Assembly (NCBI GenBank): GCA_947501105.1
Contig: CANMUP010000004.1
Location: 248,001-312,000, forward strand
DNA length: 64,000 bases
DNA from: an uncultured Flaviramulus sp.
GTDB taxonomy: Bacteria; Bacteroidota; Bacteroidia; Flavobacteriales; Flavobacteriaceae
Direction of reading: 5' to 3'
In this document: one piece after another, positions 9,039-17,579 of the stretch
Layout: every line of letters starts with the position of its first letter
Position numbering within the stretch: the stretch's first letter is position 1
Notes under the pieces: generated by a model
What the model was told of the DNA's origin: nothing
The model's input: the letters and a program-made list of their open reading frames with translations, nothing else
Databases searched by the model: none
Program-made: the position numbers and the translations under genes

Positions 9039-9911
9039 TTAGCCTCTTCTTCTATTTCTGCCTTGACCTCTTCTTCTAAAGTTTTCACGCATTTCTTCTA
9101 CCTTCTTTTTTAATATGCTATTATATTCAAGTTTGGTAACTACTTTTCCTTTTGAAGGCTTTTTAATCTCTTCTTTTTCGTTGGGATTCATTATAATTTT
9201 TGAACATAACACAGTTGTTCTTCCTGCATTTACTTCTAAAATTAAACCAGGAAGCCCCCAATATTCTCCTGGGCCTTGATTAACTGGTATTTGGAGTGTA
9301 TACCAAGCCACTACATCAATTTGTTTAACAGGGTTTACAGTGTCGTTTACTTTAATTTTAGTTGAGTCTTGTTTTCTGTTTTCTGGCCGTCTTCTAAAAC
9401 TTGTAAAATCAAAATCGGAATTAGCTATTGTTGCAGTTGCTTTAAAACACATATATTTCCCTATTTGTTTAGTTTCACTTCCCATAATCCAGTCTATTTG
9501 CGGTAAAGAATCTTTTATTAAGAATTGTTTCCCAAATAATTCTTGGTCTTGTAAAATCAGTTTTTCCTTTATATTTTTATATTGATCTCCTCCTGTAAGA
9601 CTAGACATCATTCCTCTAAACCGCCCTCCTTGACCTTGACCAGGAGCCGCTAGCTTTACTTCTTCTTCATAAATTGATTCTGTTTTATTAAATGTTAGTA
9701 TATATGTTTTTTCAAACATACTTTTCATACGTGCAGCTATTTGCTTTTTTTGCTCGTCACTCATTCCTGGTCGCCCAAAATTATTCATGTCTACTGAGGT
9801 TTTAGACATATAATAAGCCTTTCCTAAAAAATCATTTTGAGCAAAAGAAAAAAGGGAAATAAACAGGATTAAACTACAAACAGAATACTTAAAAAAAATA
9901 GTGAATTTCAT
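9039..9911 (-). CDS. GLPGLI family protein (second of tandem pair)
   Basis: A 290-residue exported protein with signal peptide (cleavage near FSFAQ). It carries the family-naming sequence WGLPGLILEVN at about two-thirds of its length, preceded by VAWYTLQIPVNQGP. The C-terminus is strongly basic (RRRGQGRNRRRG). Function is unknown for the family; members are periplasmic or surface proteins often next to barrel proteins. It is paralogous to the neighbour at 9995-10816 along its whole length, 83 bases away, and was probably made by tandem duplication. Confidence 0.88.
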   Translation of the reverse strand: MKFTIFFKYSVCSLILFISLFSFAQNDFLGKAYYMSKTSVDMNNFGRPGMSDEQKKQIAARMKSMFEKTYILTFNKTESIYEEEVKLAAPGQGQGGRFRGMMSSLTGGDQYKNIKEKLILQDQELFGKQFLIKDSLPQIDWIMGSETKQIGKYMCFKATATIANSDFDFTSFRRRPENRKQDSTKIKVNDTVNPVKQIDVVAWYTLQIPVNQGPGEYWGLPGLILEVNAGRTTVLCSKIIMNPNEKEEIKKPSKGKVVTKLEYNSILKKKVEEMRENFRRRGQGRNRRRG

Positions 9912-9994
9912 TCTATAAAGTCGTTAGGTTAGATATTAAAATATTTTAATATCTATAAGACTTTAAAAAACTGTAATAGTTTAATTTTAATTAT

Positions 9995-10816
9995 TTAACC
10001 ACCAACTCTAATCATAACTCTTTCTCCATCTCCATCACCTCTTCGAGATCGAAATTGTTCCATCATTTCTTTAGATTTTTTATCCATAATCTCGTCAAAC
10101 TTTGCTTGAGTTACTTCTTTACCTTTAGTGGGCTCTTCAATCTTTATTGGCTCTTTAGGGTTTATAACAATTTTGTTGCAAACCAGTGTTAAATCACCGT
10201 CATTCACTTCTAATATTAACCCAGGAAGCCCATAAAAATCTGATGGCCCATTATTAACAGGGATTTGTGGTGTATACCAAACCGTAGTAGTTCGTTGTTT
10301 GGTTATTGTTTCTGTTTCTGCTTTTTCGTTAAAAGTTTCCGTAGTATATTCATCTTTAAAAACAGCTTTAAAGCAGGTATAATTTCCAATATTTTTAGTT
10401 TCGTTTACGAGTTCCCATTTTCTATTAGTTAGTGAGTCTTTTACTAAAAACAGCTTTCCAAAAGTTTCTGTTTTGTTTGTAAACCTGTTTTCTTTTACAT
10501 TTTTATACATAACATCTGAGCCCTGAGAAACTCTAATTTGTATACCCGATTGTACTGGCGAAGGTGCTTCTAGTTTTTCATTTCGCTTATAAATGGATTC
10601 ATTTTTATTAAATGTTAAAGTATATTCTTGCTGAAACTGTTTTCGTAACTGTTCTTGAATTTGTTTCTGCATTTCCGCATTAGTATTTTCATCACTCATG
10701 TTTAAATCTACTTTTCTGTGTGACTTATAGGTAGCTACACCTTGAAAATCTTGGGCACTAACTTTAGTTACTACTAATGTTAATATTACAATGACTGCTT
10801 TAATGATTGTTTTCAT
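9995..10816 (-). CDS. GLPGLI family protein (first of tandem pair)
   Basis: A 273-residue exported protein with a signal peptide (hydrophobic residues 6-20, cleavage after SAQ). It contains YGLPGLILEVN and the shared TVWYTPQIPVNNGP block. It is the first gene of the minus-strand operon leading to the barrel protein and is divergent from the sensor kinase, so it is a likely target of that two-component system. The biochemical role of the family is not known. Confidence 0.88.
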   Translation of the reverse strand: MKTIIKAVIVILTLVVTKVSAQDFQGVATYKSHRKVDLNMSDENTNAEMQKQIQEQLRKQFQQEYTLTFNKNESIYKRNEKLEAPSPVQSGIQIRVSQGSDVMYKNVKENRFTNKTETFGKLFLVKDSLTNRKWELVNETKNIGNYTCFKAVFKDEYTTETFNEKAETETITKQRTTTVWYTPQIPVNNGPSDFYGLPGLILEVNDGDLTLVCNKIVINPKEPIKIEEPTKGKEVTQAKFDEIMDKKSKEMMEQFRSRRGDGDGERVMIRVGG

Positions 10817-10899
10817 GTTAATCTTCTTTTTTAAAATTAATTACTGTTCGTTTTTTGATTAATGAGGTACAAATATGAAAAGTAAAATGCCTTTTAATA

Positions 10900-10925
10900 G
10901 TTAACGAGTGTTAACGTGTGTTAAC
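10900..10925. promoter_or_regulatory. Three GTTAAC direct repeats at exact 10-bp spacing: probable response-regulator box
   Basis: GTTAAC occurs at 10900, 10910 and 10920, one DNA turn apart, in the divergent region between the GLPGLI operon and the kinase gene. OmpR/PhoB-type regulators, such as the one encoded at 12424, bind direct repeats with 10-11 bp phasing. The site is just upstream of a probable kinase promoter. Confidence 0.6.
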
Positions 10926-10928
10926 CAA

Positions 10929-10960
10929 TTGGTTTTGTAACAGTTTAACATTTACTTTTG
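10929..10960 (+). promoter_or_regulatory. Probable Bacteroidota-type promoter of the kinase/regulator operon
   Basis: TACTTTTG (10953-10960) fits the -7 consensus TAnnTTTG. TTG at 10929-10931 is a possible -33 element, 21 bases upstream, at the long end of the usual range. The start codon at 10965 lies only four bases after the element, so the transcript would be leaderless or nearly so. Confidence 0.5.
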
Positions 10961-10964
10961 AATT

Positions 10965-12431
10965 ATGAATGAAAAAAAATATAAATGGCTTTTATATTTA
11001 ATTGTTACAACTATATTATTAACAATAGTTGTGCAATGCTATTGGAATTACAAGAATTATTTGCAAAACAAACAAAATTTTATTAATCAAGTACAGGTTA
11101 GTTTTGATAATGCTTTAGATACTTATTATGCAGATCTTGCAGAATCTAATCAAATGACTTTCATTGACATTGAATCTGACAGTTTAAAATTTAAAAATGA
11201 ATTAAAACGTTTAAACTCTGATTTGATAATCAGGCAAGTTCAAGAAGATTATAAAGGTGAAATTGATAAAGAAATATCAGGATTTACACAAATAGTAGGT
11301 TCAGATAGTGGTTTTACATTTTCCAAAGAGCAAAATCATATAAAACAAATTAAAGTTATTAAAGGCAAAAAAGCTGCAGATAGTTTAAAACTGATAAAAG
11401 GCATTACATCCATTTTTATATCAATCCACAACGATACATTAGATTTTAAAAAATTAACTCCTATTGTAAATGATGAACTTAAAAGAAAGCAATTAGATAT
11501 TGATTATTCGCTTAAACATTATAAAAGCGATAGTCTTTTTAATGCATATAATACTGAATTGGTTAATCCAGATTTTCTAAAAACAAAATCAAAATCAACC
11601 TTTTTAAAGCAAAATGAAAGTTTAGAAATTGCCTATCAAAATGCTACAAAAATCATTTTAAAAAGAAGCGCATTTAGTCTGTTAATGTCCACAATTCTTG
11701 TTTTAGCCGTTATTAGTTGTTTATTATATCTTTTAAAAATCATAAAAAATCAAAAACAATTAGCCGAAGTAAAAAACGATTTAATTAGCAATATTACACA
11801 CGAGTTTAAAACCCCTATTGCTACTATTGGTGTTGCTATAGAAAGCATTAAAAACTTTAATGTAATTGATGACAAAGAGAAGACTAAAACGTATTTAGAT
11901 ATGTCTAACAGTCAATTGTCTAAACTCAATGTAATGGTTGAAAAACTTCTTGAAACCGCAACTTTAGATAGTGACAGTTTAAAACTTAAAAAAGACAATT
12001 ATAATATAACAGACATATTGCAAACTATAGTTGAAAAGCATAAAATTCAAACAGAAAAATCAATAAACTACGTCACAGTCTCAAATAAAATAACGGCCAA
12101 TATTGACGTTTTTCATTTTGAAAATGCAATAAATAACATTTTAGATAACGCGATAAAGTATGGAGGAAATACAATTGATATTGATTTATCTCAAAACTCA
12201 ATTGCCTTTACAATTTCCATTTCAGATGATGGTAATTCGCTAACAAAAGCAAATAAAGATAAGATATTCGAAAAATTTTATCGTGTTCCAAAAGGCAATA
12301 CTCATGATGTAAAAGGTTTTGGAATTGGTTTGTATTATGCGAAAAAAATTGCAGAAAAGCATGGTGGCACTATTCATTTAGATTTAGAAAACAATAAAAC
12401 AACTTTTAAAATGTCTTTACCTAATGAGTAA
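10965..12431 (+). CDS. Membrane sensor histidine kinase
   Basis: A 488-residue kinase with transmembrane segments at about 8-29 and 233-255 enclosing a roughly 200-residue periplasmic sensor domain with no recognisable family. The cytoplasmic part has a HisKA domain with phospho-accepting H279 in NITHEFKTP, an N-box NNILDNAIKYGG, and G-box GFGIGLYYAKKI. It overlaps the downstream response regulator by 8 bases. The divergent position beside the GLPGLI/barrel operon suggests that it senses envelope state and controls that operon. Confidence 0.93.
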   Translation: MNEKKYKWLLYLIVTTILLTIVVQCYWNYKNYLQNKQNFINQVQVSFDNALDTYYADLAESNQMTFIDIESDSLKFKNELKRLNSDLIIRQVQEDYKGEIDKEISGFTQIVGSDSGFTFSKEQNHIKQIKVIKGKKAADSLKLIKGITSIFISIHNDTLDFKKLTPIVNDELKRKQLDIDYSLKHYKSDSLFNAYNTELVNPDFLKTKSKSTFLKQNESLEIAYQNATKIILKRSAFSLLMSTILVLAVISCLLYLLKIIKNQKQLAEVKNDLISNITHEFKTPIATIGVAIESIKNFNVIDDKEKTKTYLDMSNSQLSKLNVMVEKLLETATLDSDSLKLKKDNYNITDILQTIVEKHKIQTEKSINYVTVSNKITANIDVFHFENAINNILDNAIKYGGNTIDIDLSQNSIAFTISISDDGNSLTKANKDKIFEKFYRVPKGNTHDVKGFGIGLYYAKKIAEKHGGTIHLDLENNKTTFKMSLPNE

Positions 12432-13107
12432 ATTAACTACTATACTTTTAGCCGAAGACGAGCCAGCATTAGGGCTAATAATTAAAGAAAGTCTAGAAAC
12501 TAGAGGCTTTCAAGTTCTACTATGCGAAAATGGTGAGATTGCTTTTAAGTCCTATCAAAAACAGAAACCAGAGCTTTTAGTTTTAGATGTAATGATGCCA
12601 AAAAAAGACGGATTTACTTTAGCTAAAGAGATTCGGATGGAAGACGATACTATTCCTATTATATTTTTAACTGCTAAATCGCAAACGCAAGATGTAGTAG
12701 AAGGTTTTACCATTGGCGGTAACGACTATTTAAAAAAACCCTTTAGTATGGAAGAATTGATTGTACGTATCAACAGTCTGCTTAACAGAACCAAGCTTCA
12801 AAAGACATCGGAAATATTAAATATTGGAGATTATACTTTTAATTTTCCTAAACAGATACTTCAATTCAAAAACGATGAAAATATTCAATTAACACATCGC
12901 GAAGCACATTTATTATTTCATTTAATAAAGAATAAAAACGCTGTTTTAGACAGGTCGGTAATTTTAAATAAGCTTTGGGGAAATGATGATTTTTTCTCGG
13001 CAAGAAGTATGGATGTTTTTATTACCAAACTAAGAAAAAAGTTAAATAGAGACGATAGTATTCAAATTATAAATGTTCGTGGGTTTGGATACAAATTAAT
13101 TTGCTAA
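12424..13107 (+). CDS. OmpR/PhoB-family response regulator
   Basis: A 227-residue protein: receiver domain (1-120) with acidic pocket EDE (11-13), phosphorylated D55 in LLVLDVMMPKKDG and the conserved lysine in FLTAKS, followed by a winged-helix DNA-binding domain (about 132-227) with SARSMDVFITKLRKKL and GFGYKL. It is translationally coupled to the kinase (8-base overlap). The three phased GTTAAC repeats upstream of the kinase are the best candidate for its binding site. Confidence 0.94.
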   Translation: MSKLTTILLAEDEPALGLIIKESLETRGFQVLLCENGEIAFKSYQKQKPELLVLDVMMPKKDGFTLAKEIRMEDDTIPIIFLTAKSQTQDVVEGFTIGGNDYLKKPFSMEELIVRINSLLNRTKLQKTSEILNIGDYTFNFPKQILQFKNDENIQLTHREAHLLFHLIKNKNAVLDRSVILNKLWGNDDFFSARSMDVFITKLRKKLNRDDSIQIINVRGFGYKLIC

Positions 13108-13140
13108 AAGTGGTTTGATTTTTGTATTTTTCCAAATACT

Positions 13141-13935
13141 ATGAAATCCTTATCCGTTTTATTTTTTTTTATTTCAGTAGTTGCTTTTTCACAAAAAACA
13201 ATTAAAACTTCATTTATAAAAACCATTGATATAAAAGCCGAAGCCATTATTTCTATTGATAAAATTAGTGACTTTGAAGATATAAAATATGTAGATAATA
13301 AAACTTTGTTTAAAAAACATAAAGATTCTATCCTTTATAATTACAGCAATGTACAGCTAGGTGAAATAACATCAGTAGATGCTTTTAGTCCATTAAAAAT
13401 TAAACTCTTTTATAAAAATTTTAATACGGTTATGGTTTTAGATAATCGTTTAACCGAAACAGATAAAATTGATTTTAATATTACAAAACCCTACAAAAAT
13501 GTATCGCATGTATCTACAGGTTTTGGCAATAGACTTTGGATTTTTAATCAAGATTTACAACAACTAGAGCTTTACGATTATAAAACTGGCGAAGTATTTG
13601 CAAAGTCTGCCCCTATCCAATCTAGTGTTATCAGCCTTAAAAGCAACTATAATAATTGCTGGCTACTTACAGAAAACTACTTGTATAAATACGACACTTA
13701 TGGAAGCCTTATTTATAAAATTGAAAATAAAAACTATACAGCTATGGCTTTAGATTATGGCAATATAGTGTTGCAATCCAGCACTAAAAGCTTATTCTAC
13801 TTATCAAAAGGCAGTCAAATAGCTACACCAATTGAAACTCCAAAATTGTTAATAAAACAGTTTTTACTAACCAATGGAAGCTTGTATATTTACGACAATG
13901 AATTTCTTCATGAATACCAACTAATAAAAGATTAA
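13141..13935 (+). CDS. Secreted protein of unknown function, possible beta-propeller
   Basis: A 264-residue protein with a signal peptide (MKSLSVLFFFISVVAFSQ). The rest is beta-rich with repeated aromatic blocks (NRLWIFNQDLQQLELYDY, NNCWLLTENYLYKYD) that resemble beta-propeller blades. I do not recognise a named family. It starts 33 bases after the response regulator and ends three bases before the deoxynucleoside kinase, so it is probably co-transcribed with the latter; no functional link is apparent. Confidence 0.7.
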   Translation: MKSLSVLFFFISVVAFSQKTIKTSFIKTIDIKAEAIISIDKISDFEDIKYVDNKTLFKKHKDSILYNYSNVQLGEITSVDAFSPLKIKLFYKNFNTVMVLDNRLTETDKIDFNITKPYKNVSHVSTGFGNRLWIFNQDLQQLELYDYKTGEVFAKSAPIQSSVISLKSNYNNCWLLTENYLYKYDTYGSLIYKIENKNYTAMALDYGNIVLQSSTKSLFYLSKGSQIATPIETPKLLIKQFLLTNGSLYIYDNEFLHEYQLIKD

Positions 13936-13938
13936 ATT

Positions 13939-14553
13939 ATGCACGTTGCAATTGCAGGAAATATTGGCGCAGGAAAAACAACGCTTACAAAATTACTAGC
14001 GAAACATTATAAATGGGAAGCTCAACTTGAAGATGTTGTAGACAATCCATATTTAGATGATTTTTATAATCAAATGGAACGCTGGAGTTTTAACTTGCAA
14101 GTATATTTTTTAAATAGTAGGTTTCGTCAAGTAGCTCAAATTCGCGAAAGCGGAAAAGACATTATTCAAGATAGAACCATTTATGAAGATGCTCATATTT
14201 TTGCACCCAATTTGCATGCTATGGGTTTAATGACCAACCGAGATTTCGAAAACTACTCATCGCTTTTCAATCTTATGGAATCTTTTGTACAAGGTCCAGA
14301 TTTACTTATTTATTTACGCAGTTCAATCTCTAATTTAGTGGAACAAATTCATAAACGTGGTCGTGATTACGAAAACTCAATAAGCATTGATTATTTAAGC
14401 AGGTTAAACGAACGCTACGAAGCTTGGATTTCTAAATACGATAAAGGCAATTTACTAATTATCGATGTAGATAATTTAGATTTTGTATCAAACCCTGAAG
14501 ATTTGGGTGGTATTATCAATAAAGTAGAAGCCGAAATTAACGGTCTTTTTTAG
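13939..14553 (+). CDS. Deoxynucleoside kinase
   Basis: A 204-residue P-loop kinase of the dNK/dGK type that phosphorylates salvaged deoxynucleosides. The Walker A motif GNIGAGKTT is at residues 7-15. Family motifs follow: WxxQLED(V)VDNPYL, the RWSFNLQVYFL helix, the catalytic DRTIYEDAHIF and the lid RGRDYEN. Which base it prefers cannot be told by eye. It fits the nucleoside transporter and thymidylate synthase found elsewhere in the window. Confidence 0.88.
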   Translation: MHVAIAGNIGAGKTTLTKLLAKHYKWEAQLEDVVDNPYLDDFYNQMERWSFNLQVYFLNSRFRQVAQIRESGKDIIQDRTIYEDAHIFAPNLHAMGLMTNRDFENYSSLFNLMESFVQGPDLLIYLRSSISNLVEQIHKRGRDYENSISIDYLSRLNERYEAWISKYDKGNLLIIDVDNLDFVSNPEDLGGIINKVEAEINGLF

Positions 14554-14645
14554 GGCGTTTTTACCAAAAAAGGTAAACCGCGCTTTCCGTTATATCTTTT
14601 TCTCGTGCCTCAAAAAAGGATGCCACATCAATCGCTAACGCAAAA
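14554..14645. repeat. Extragenic repeat element of a type common in flavobacteria
   Basis: Directly after the kinase stop comes a hairpin TTTACC-AAAAAA-GGTAAA (14561-14576 region), then CGCGCTTTCCGTTATATC, a TTTTT/AAAAAA-flanked centre and GGATGCCACATCAATCGCTAACGC. I recall very similar sequences scattered between genes in many Flavobacteriaceae; copy number in this genome cannot be checked here. No ORF is present. Confidence 0.5.
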
Positions 14646-14873
14646 CAACTTCAATTCTAGTTTGTAATTAACACAAATATTTCTCGTCAAAAAAGTTGTA
14701 ACTTTAGTAATTAAACTTTTATTTTTTGTTTAATAAAAGGTTTTACGCATTCAAGAATTACTATTTAATTATTGTTAAAAAAGTTACTTGTCGTATTAAG
14801 TAACTCTCAAGAAATTAATATACTTCTTAAGATGTTTAATTAGCTATTTTTACTTTTTAACTAACTATACTAT
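14646..14873. other. AT-rich intergenic region before the Crp-family gene
   Basis: With the repeat element to its left this makes a 320-base gene-free stretch. It holds the inverted repeat listed at 14782-14805 and presumably the promoter of the redox cluster; I see no other gene or RNA. Confidence 0.6.
14782..14805. promoter_or_regulatory. Inverted repeat AGTTACTT-N8-AAGTAACT, possible operator
   Basis: Perfect 8-bp arms separated by GTCGTATT, 69 bases before the start of a Crp-family regulator gene. The two-fold symmetry suits a dimeric regulator, possibly the Crp protein itself, although it is not the canonical Crp/Fnr sequence (TTGAT/TGTGA type). Confidence 0.5.
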
Positions 14874-15539
14874 TTGAAAGCAATCACTAAATACTGGTTT
14901 TTAGAGGGGTTCAACCTTTTTAAAAAACTCGGAATGCTCAACATGATGAAAATTTGTGAGATTCTTGAAATGGATAATATTGAAAAAGGGAAACCCATTG
15001 AGCTTACCAACAAACATAAAAATAGTGTTTTCTTTCTAAAAAGAGGTAGTGTAAAAATTGTTAATGCTGCTCATAATTCCGTAAAATATGTTGTAAAACG
15101 AGGTCATATATTTGGAGAACTCGCTCTTTATGATAAGGAAGCCGCTAAAGAAGAAATTGCCTATGCTTTAGAAGATTGTGTAATCTGTTATATCGAGTCT
15201 GAAAGAATGGAAGAGTTAATGGAGAAACATAAATCACTTAAAAATGGTGTTCTTAAAATTTATGGGTTACGTATAAAAAAGTTAGAACGAAGACTTCATG
15301 ATTTGCTTTATAAAGATAGCGCAACTAGGGTACAAGAATTTATTACAGATTATGTAAATGAATTTGGAGAAACTAATGAAAAAGGGAAATTAGTAGCAAA
15401 AAATCTTTTATCACACAAAGAAATAGCAAATCTCACCAATACATCGAGACAAACGGTAAGTAATGTATTAAGTACATTACGAAAAAAAGGAATCATTAAT
15501 TATAATAAGGAAACCATATTAGTTAATAGCATTCAATAA
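14874..15539 (+). CDS. Crp/Fnr-family transcriptional regulator (TTG start)
   Basis: A 221-residue regulator. The N-terminal cyclic-nucleotide-binding-like barrel (about 10-120) has the FFLKRGSVKI and GHIFGELALYD signatures, followed by a long dimer helix and a C-terminal HTH_Crp with HKEIANLTNTSRQTVSNVLSTL. The TTG at 14874 is used because an in-frame stop lies just upstream and the family N-terminus (KYWFLEGFNLFKKL) begins right after it. It lacks the four-cysteine Fe-S pattern of Fnr, so the signal is unknown. It lies 32 bases before the Rieske-glutamate-synthase gene and is the likely regulator of that operon. Confidence 0.85.
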   Translation: MKAITKYWFLEGFNLFKKLGMLNMMKICEILEMDNIEKGKPIELTNKHKNSVFFLKRGSVKIVNAAHNSVKYVVKRGHIFGELALYDKEAAKEEIAYALEDCVICYIESERMEELMEKHKSLKNGVLKIYGLRIKKLERRLHDLLYKDSATRVQEFITDYVNEFGETNEKGKLVAKNLLSHKEIANLTNTSRQTVSNVLSTLRKKGIINYNKETILVNSIQ

Positions 15540-15571
15540 TTTCAAAACAAAACCAAAAAAAACCACTAAGC

Positions 15572-17182
15572 ATGAAGAAACCAGTAGTTATTGCAAAAGT
15601 AAGCGAGTTAATCAATAAACAACCAGAACACGCACTCGTAAACGGGTTAGATTTGGTAATAGTGAAGTTTGATGAAGATATTTCTGTGCTCTATGGAAGA
15701 TGCTTACACAGAGGTGCGCTAATGTCAGATGGTCATGTAGATGGGCACAATCTTATTTGTGGCGTTCACGGTTGGGATTATCGAGTAGATTCTGGCGTTT
15801 CAGAATACAATAATAAAGAAGTGCTTCATAAATTCTCTACCAAGATTGAAGGTGATGATTTAATGGTAGATGTCTTTGAAATTGATGCTTATTTAGTCAA
15901 CAGTCCACAACCATTTAATCGCGATGAATATTTAGGTGCTTATGCAGATACGCATCCAGAGGACACAGAACCTTATACTGGTTATATAAAAGAACTCGCC
16001 CATAACGGATTAAAAAATTTGGGCCATCACGGTTTTTCAGCATCAATGGGTGTTGATAGGAATACCTTGCCAAAATGGAATGATATTCAGTTTCTACCAG
16101 CACAATTAGCATCAAGACCTTTATTAGACCACGAAGCCGTGGCAACAAAAGTTGTGATTGGCCCAAATGCAAAAAAGCCATTAGAATTAGATATGCCTTT
16201 GTTTGTGAGCGATATGAGTTTCGGAGCTTTATCTCGCGAAGCAAAAATAGCCTTATCTAAAGGAGCGCAATTGGCAGGGACAGGAATTTGCTCTGGTGAA
16301 GGCGGCATGCTACCAGAAGAACAAGAGAATAATTCAAGATATTTTTACGAATTAGCTTCCGCACAATTTGGTTTTACATGGGATAAATTGGATAACGTAC
16401 AAGCCTTTCATTTTAAAGGCGGACAAGGTGCGAAAACAGGAACTGGCGGACATTTGCCAGGAAATAAAGTAAGTAAAGAAATTGCCGAAGTGAGAGGATT
16501 AAAAGAAGGCGAAACAGCTATTTCTCCAGCAGCAAATCCAAATTTTCATAGTATACAAGATTTTAAAGACTTTGCTGATAAAGTACGTGAGCGTACAGGA
16601 GGAATTCCAATTGGTTTTAAAATTGCTGCCAGCCATATTGAAAAAGACATTCAGTTTGCACTCGATGTAGGTGTAGATTATATCATTCTTGATGGTCGTG
16701 GTGGAGGAACAGGTTCTGCACCAACCATTTTACGCGACCATATAAATGTGCCAACAATTCCTGCATTAGCAAGAGCTAGAAAATATATGGACAAAGTTGG
16801 CGCTACAGATGTAACTCTAGTAATTACTGGAGGTTTAAGAGTTGCCGAAGATTTTGCCAAAGCCATGATGCTAGGCGCAGATGCAATTGCAGTTTCAAAT
16901 TCTGCATTGCAAGCTATAGGTTGTTTAGGAATGCGTGCTTGTGGAAGCAATAATTGTCCAGTCGGAATTGCAACTCAAAAAGAGTCATTACGTAGTCGTT
17001 TGATAATTGATTCTTCAGCAAAACAATTGCAAAACTTTTTTGAAGCAACCAACGATTTAATTAGAGTGGTAGCTCGTTCATGTGGGCATGATGATATAAC
17101 CAAATTTAATCACGATGACCTTTCAACTTTCGATAGGGATATCCACAAATTAACTGGAATTAATTATGCAGGAATACAGTAA
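15572..17182 (+). CDS. Rieske domain fused to FMN-binding glutamate-synthase-like oxidoreductase
   Basis: A 536-residue fusion. Residues 1-105 form a Rieske [2Fe-2S] domain with ligands C44-x-H46 and C63-xx-H66. Residues from about 140 match the FMN domain of glutamate synthase (GltB-type: SDMSFGALS, ICSGEGGM, KGGQGAKTGTGGHLPG, DGRGGGTGSAP, ITGGLR). C451-x5-C457-x4-C462 (with CPVGIATQ) is the 3Fe-4S signature of GltB. There is no glutaminase domain, so it is not a complete glutamate synthase. The arrangement predicts electron flow Rieske to 3Fe-4S to FMN or the reverse; the substrate is unknown. It is the first enzyme gene of a run with two further Rieske fusions. Confidence 0.88.
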   Translation: MKKPVVIAKVSELINKQPEHALVNGLDLVIVKFDEDISVLYGRCLHRGALMSDGHVDGHNLICGVHGWDYRVDSGVSEYNNKEVLHKFSTKIEGDDLMVDVFEIDAYLVNSPQPFNRDEYLGAYADTHPEDTEPYTGYIKELAHNGLKNLGHHGFSASMGVDRNTLPKWNDIQFLPAQLASRPLLDHEAVATKVVIGPNAKKPLELDMPLFVSDMSFGALSREAKIALSKGAQLAGTGICSGEGGMLPEEQENNSRYFYELASAQFGFTWDKLDNVQAFHFKGGQGAKTGTGGHLPGNKVSKEIAEVRGLKEGETAISPAANPNFHSIQDFKDFADKVRERTGGIPIGFKIAASHIEKDIQFALDVGVDYIILDGRGGGTGSAPTILRDHINVPTIPALARARKYMDKVGATDVTLVITGGLRVAEDFAKAMMLGADAIAVSNSALQAIGCLGMRACGSNNCPVGIATQKESLRSRLIIDSSAKQLQNFFEATNDLIRVVARSCGHDDITKFNHDDLSTFDRDIHKLTGINYAGIQ

Positions 17183-17186
17183 TATT

Positions 17187-17573
17187 ATGGAAAACTGGTA
17201 TTTACCAATAACAATAGTTCCAGGTATTGGCTTGCTAATTCTGTCGACTTCTAATCTTATGGTCACTTTAACCAATGAGTTAAGTGGATTTATAAAAGAA
17301 CAGTCAAAAGACGAGTCTATAATTTCACGAAAACTGATTCAATTAAAAACATTAAATCGTGCCATGGTATTTTTTTACATATCAGTGGCATGTTTAGCAA
17401 TTTCTGGATTAATTGGTGGTTTGCAATTAAGTTCAATAAATAATACTGCCACTTATATAAGTATAATAGGCATTGTAATCATGCTTTTAGGTCTATTTTC
17501 TTTAATAAAATACTCCTATAGAGCAGTAAGTATTCGACAAGACCAGTTTAAAGCAAAATTCAACAAAAACTAA
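17187..17573 (+). CDS. Small membrane protein, DUF2721-like
   Basis: A 128-residue protein with three predicted membrane helices (about 5-24, 60-82 and 90-110) and a basic C-terminus. The pattern (N-terminal helix, amphipathic part, LKTLNRAMVFFYISVACL) resembles DUF2721 proteins, of unknown function. The start at 17187 (MENWYL) is preferred to an in-frame ATG at 17166, which overlaps the upstream gene by 17 bases; an AGGAA lies upstream. It ends six bases before the Rieske-ThDP gene. It may anchor or partner the soluble redox enzymes on either side. Confidence 0.65.
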   Translation: MENWYLPITIVPGIGLLILSTSNLMVTLTNELSGFIKEQSKDESIISRKLIQLKTLNRAMVFFYISVACLAISGLIGGLQLSSINNTATYISIIGIVIMLLGLFSLIKYSYRAVSIRQDQFKAKFNKN

Positions 17574-17579
17574 AAGAAT

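Noticed and set aside
10900-10925. A CRISPR-like or minisatellite array
   Set aside because: Only three 6-base units with 4-base gaps; spacing and position fit a regulator site.
14874-15539. Oxygen-sensing Fnr
   Set aside because: The characteristic N-terminal cysteine cluster is missing.
15915-16308. Minus-strand frames of 109 and 73 codons inside the Rieske-glutamate-synthase gene
   Set aside because: They are fully contained in a gene with clear family motifs, and their translations show no domain or signal.
15572-17182. Large subunit of glutamate synthase (gltB)
   Set aside because: No glutaminase domain, no gltD neighbour, and a Rieske domain is present instead.
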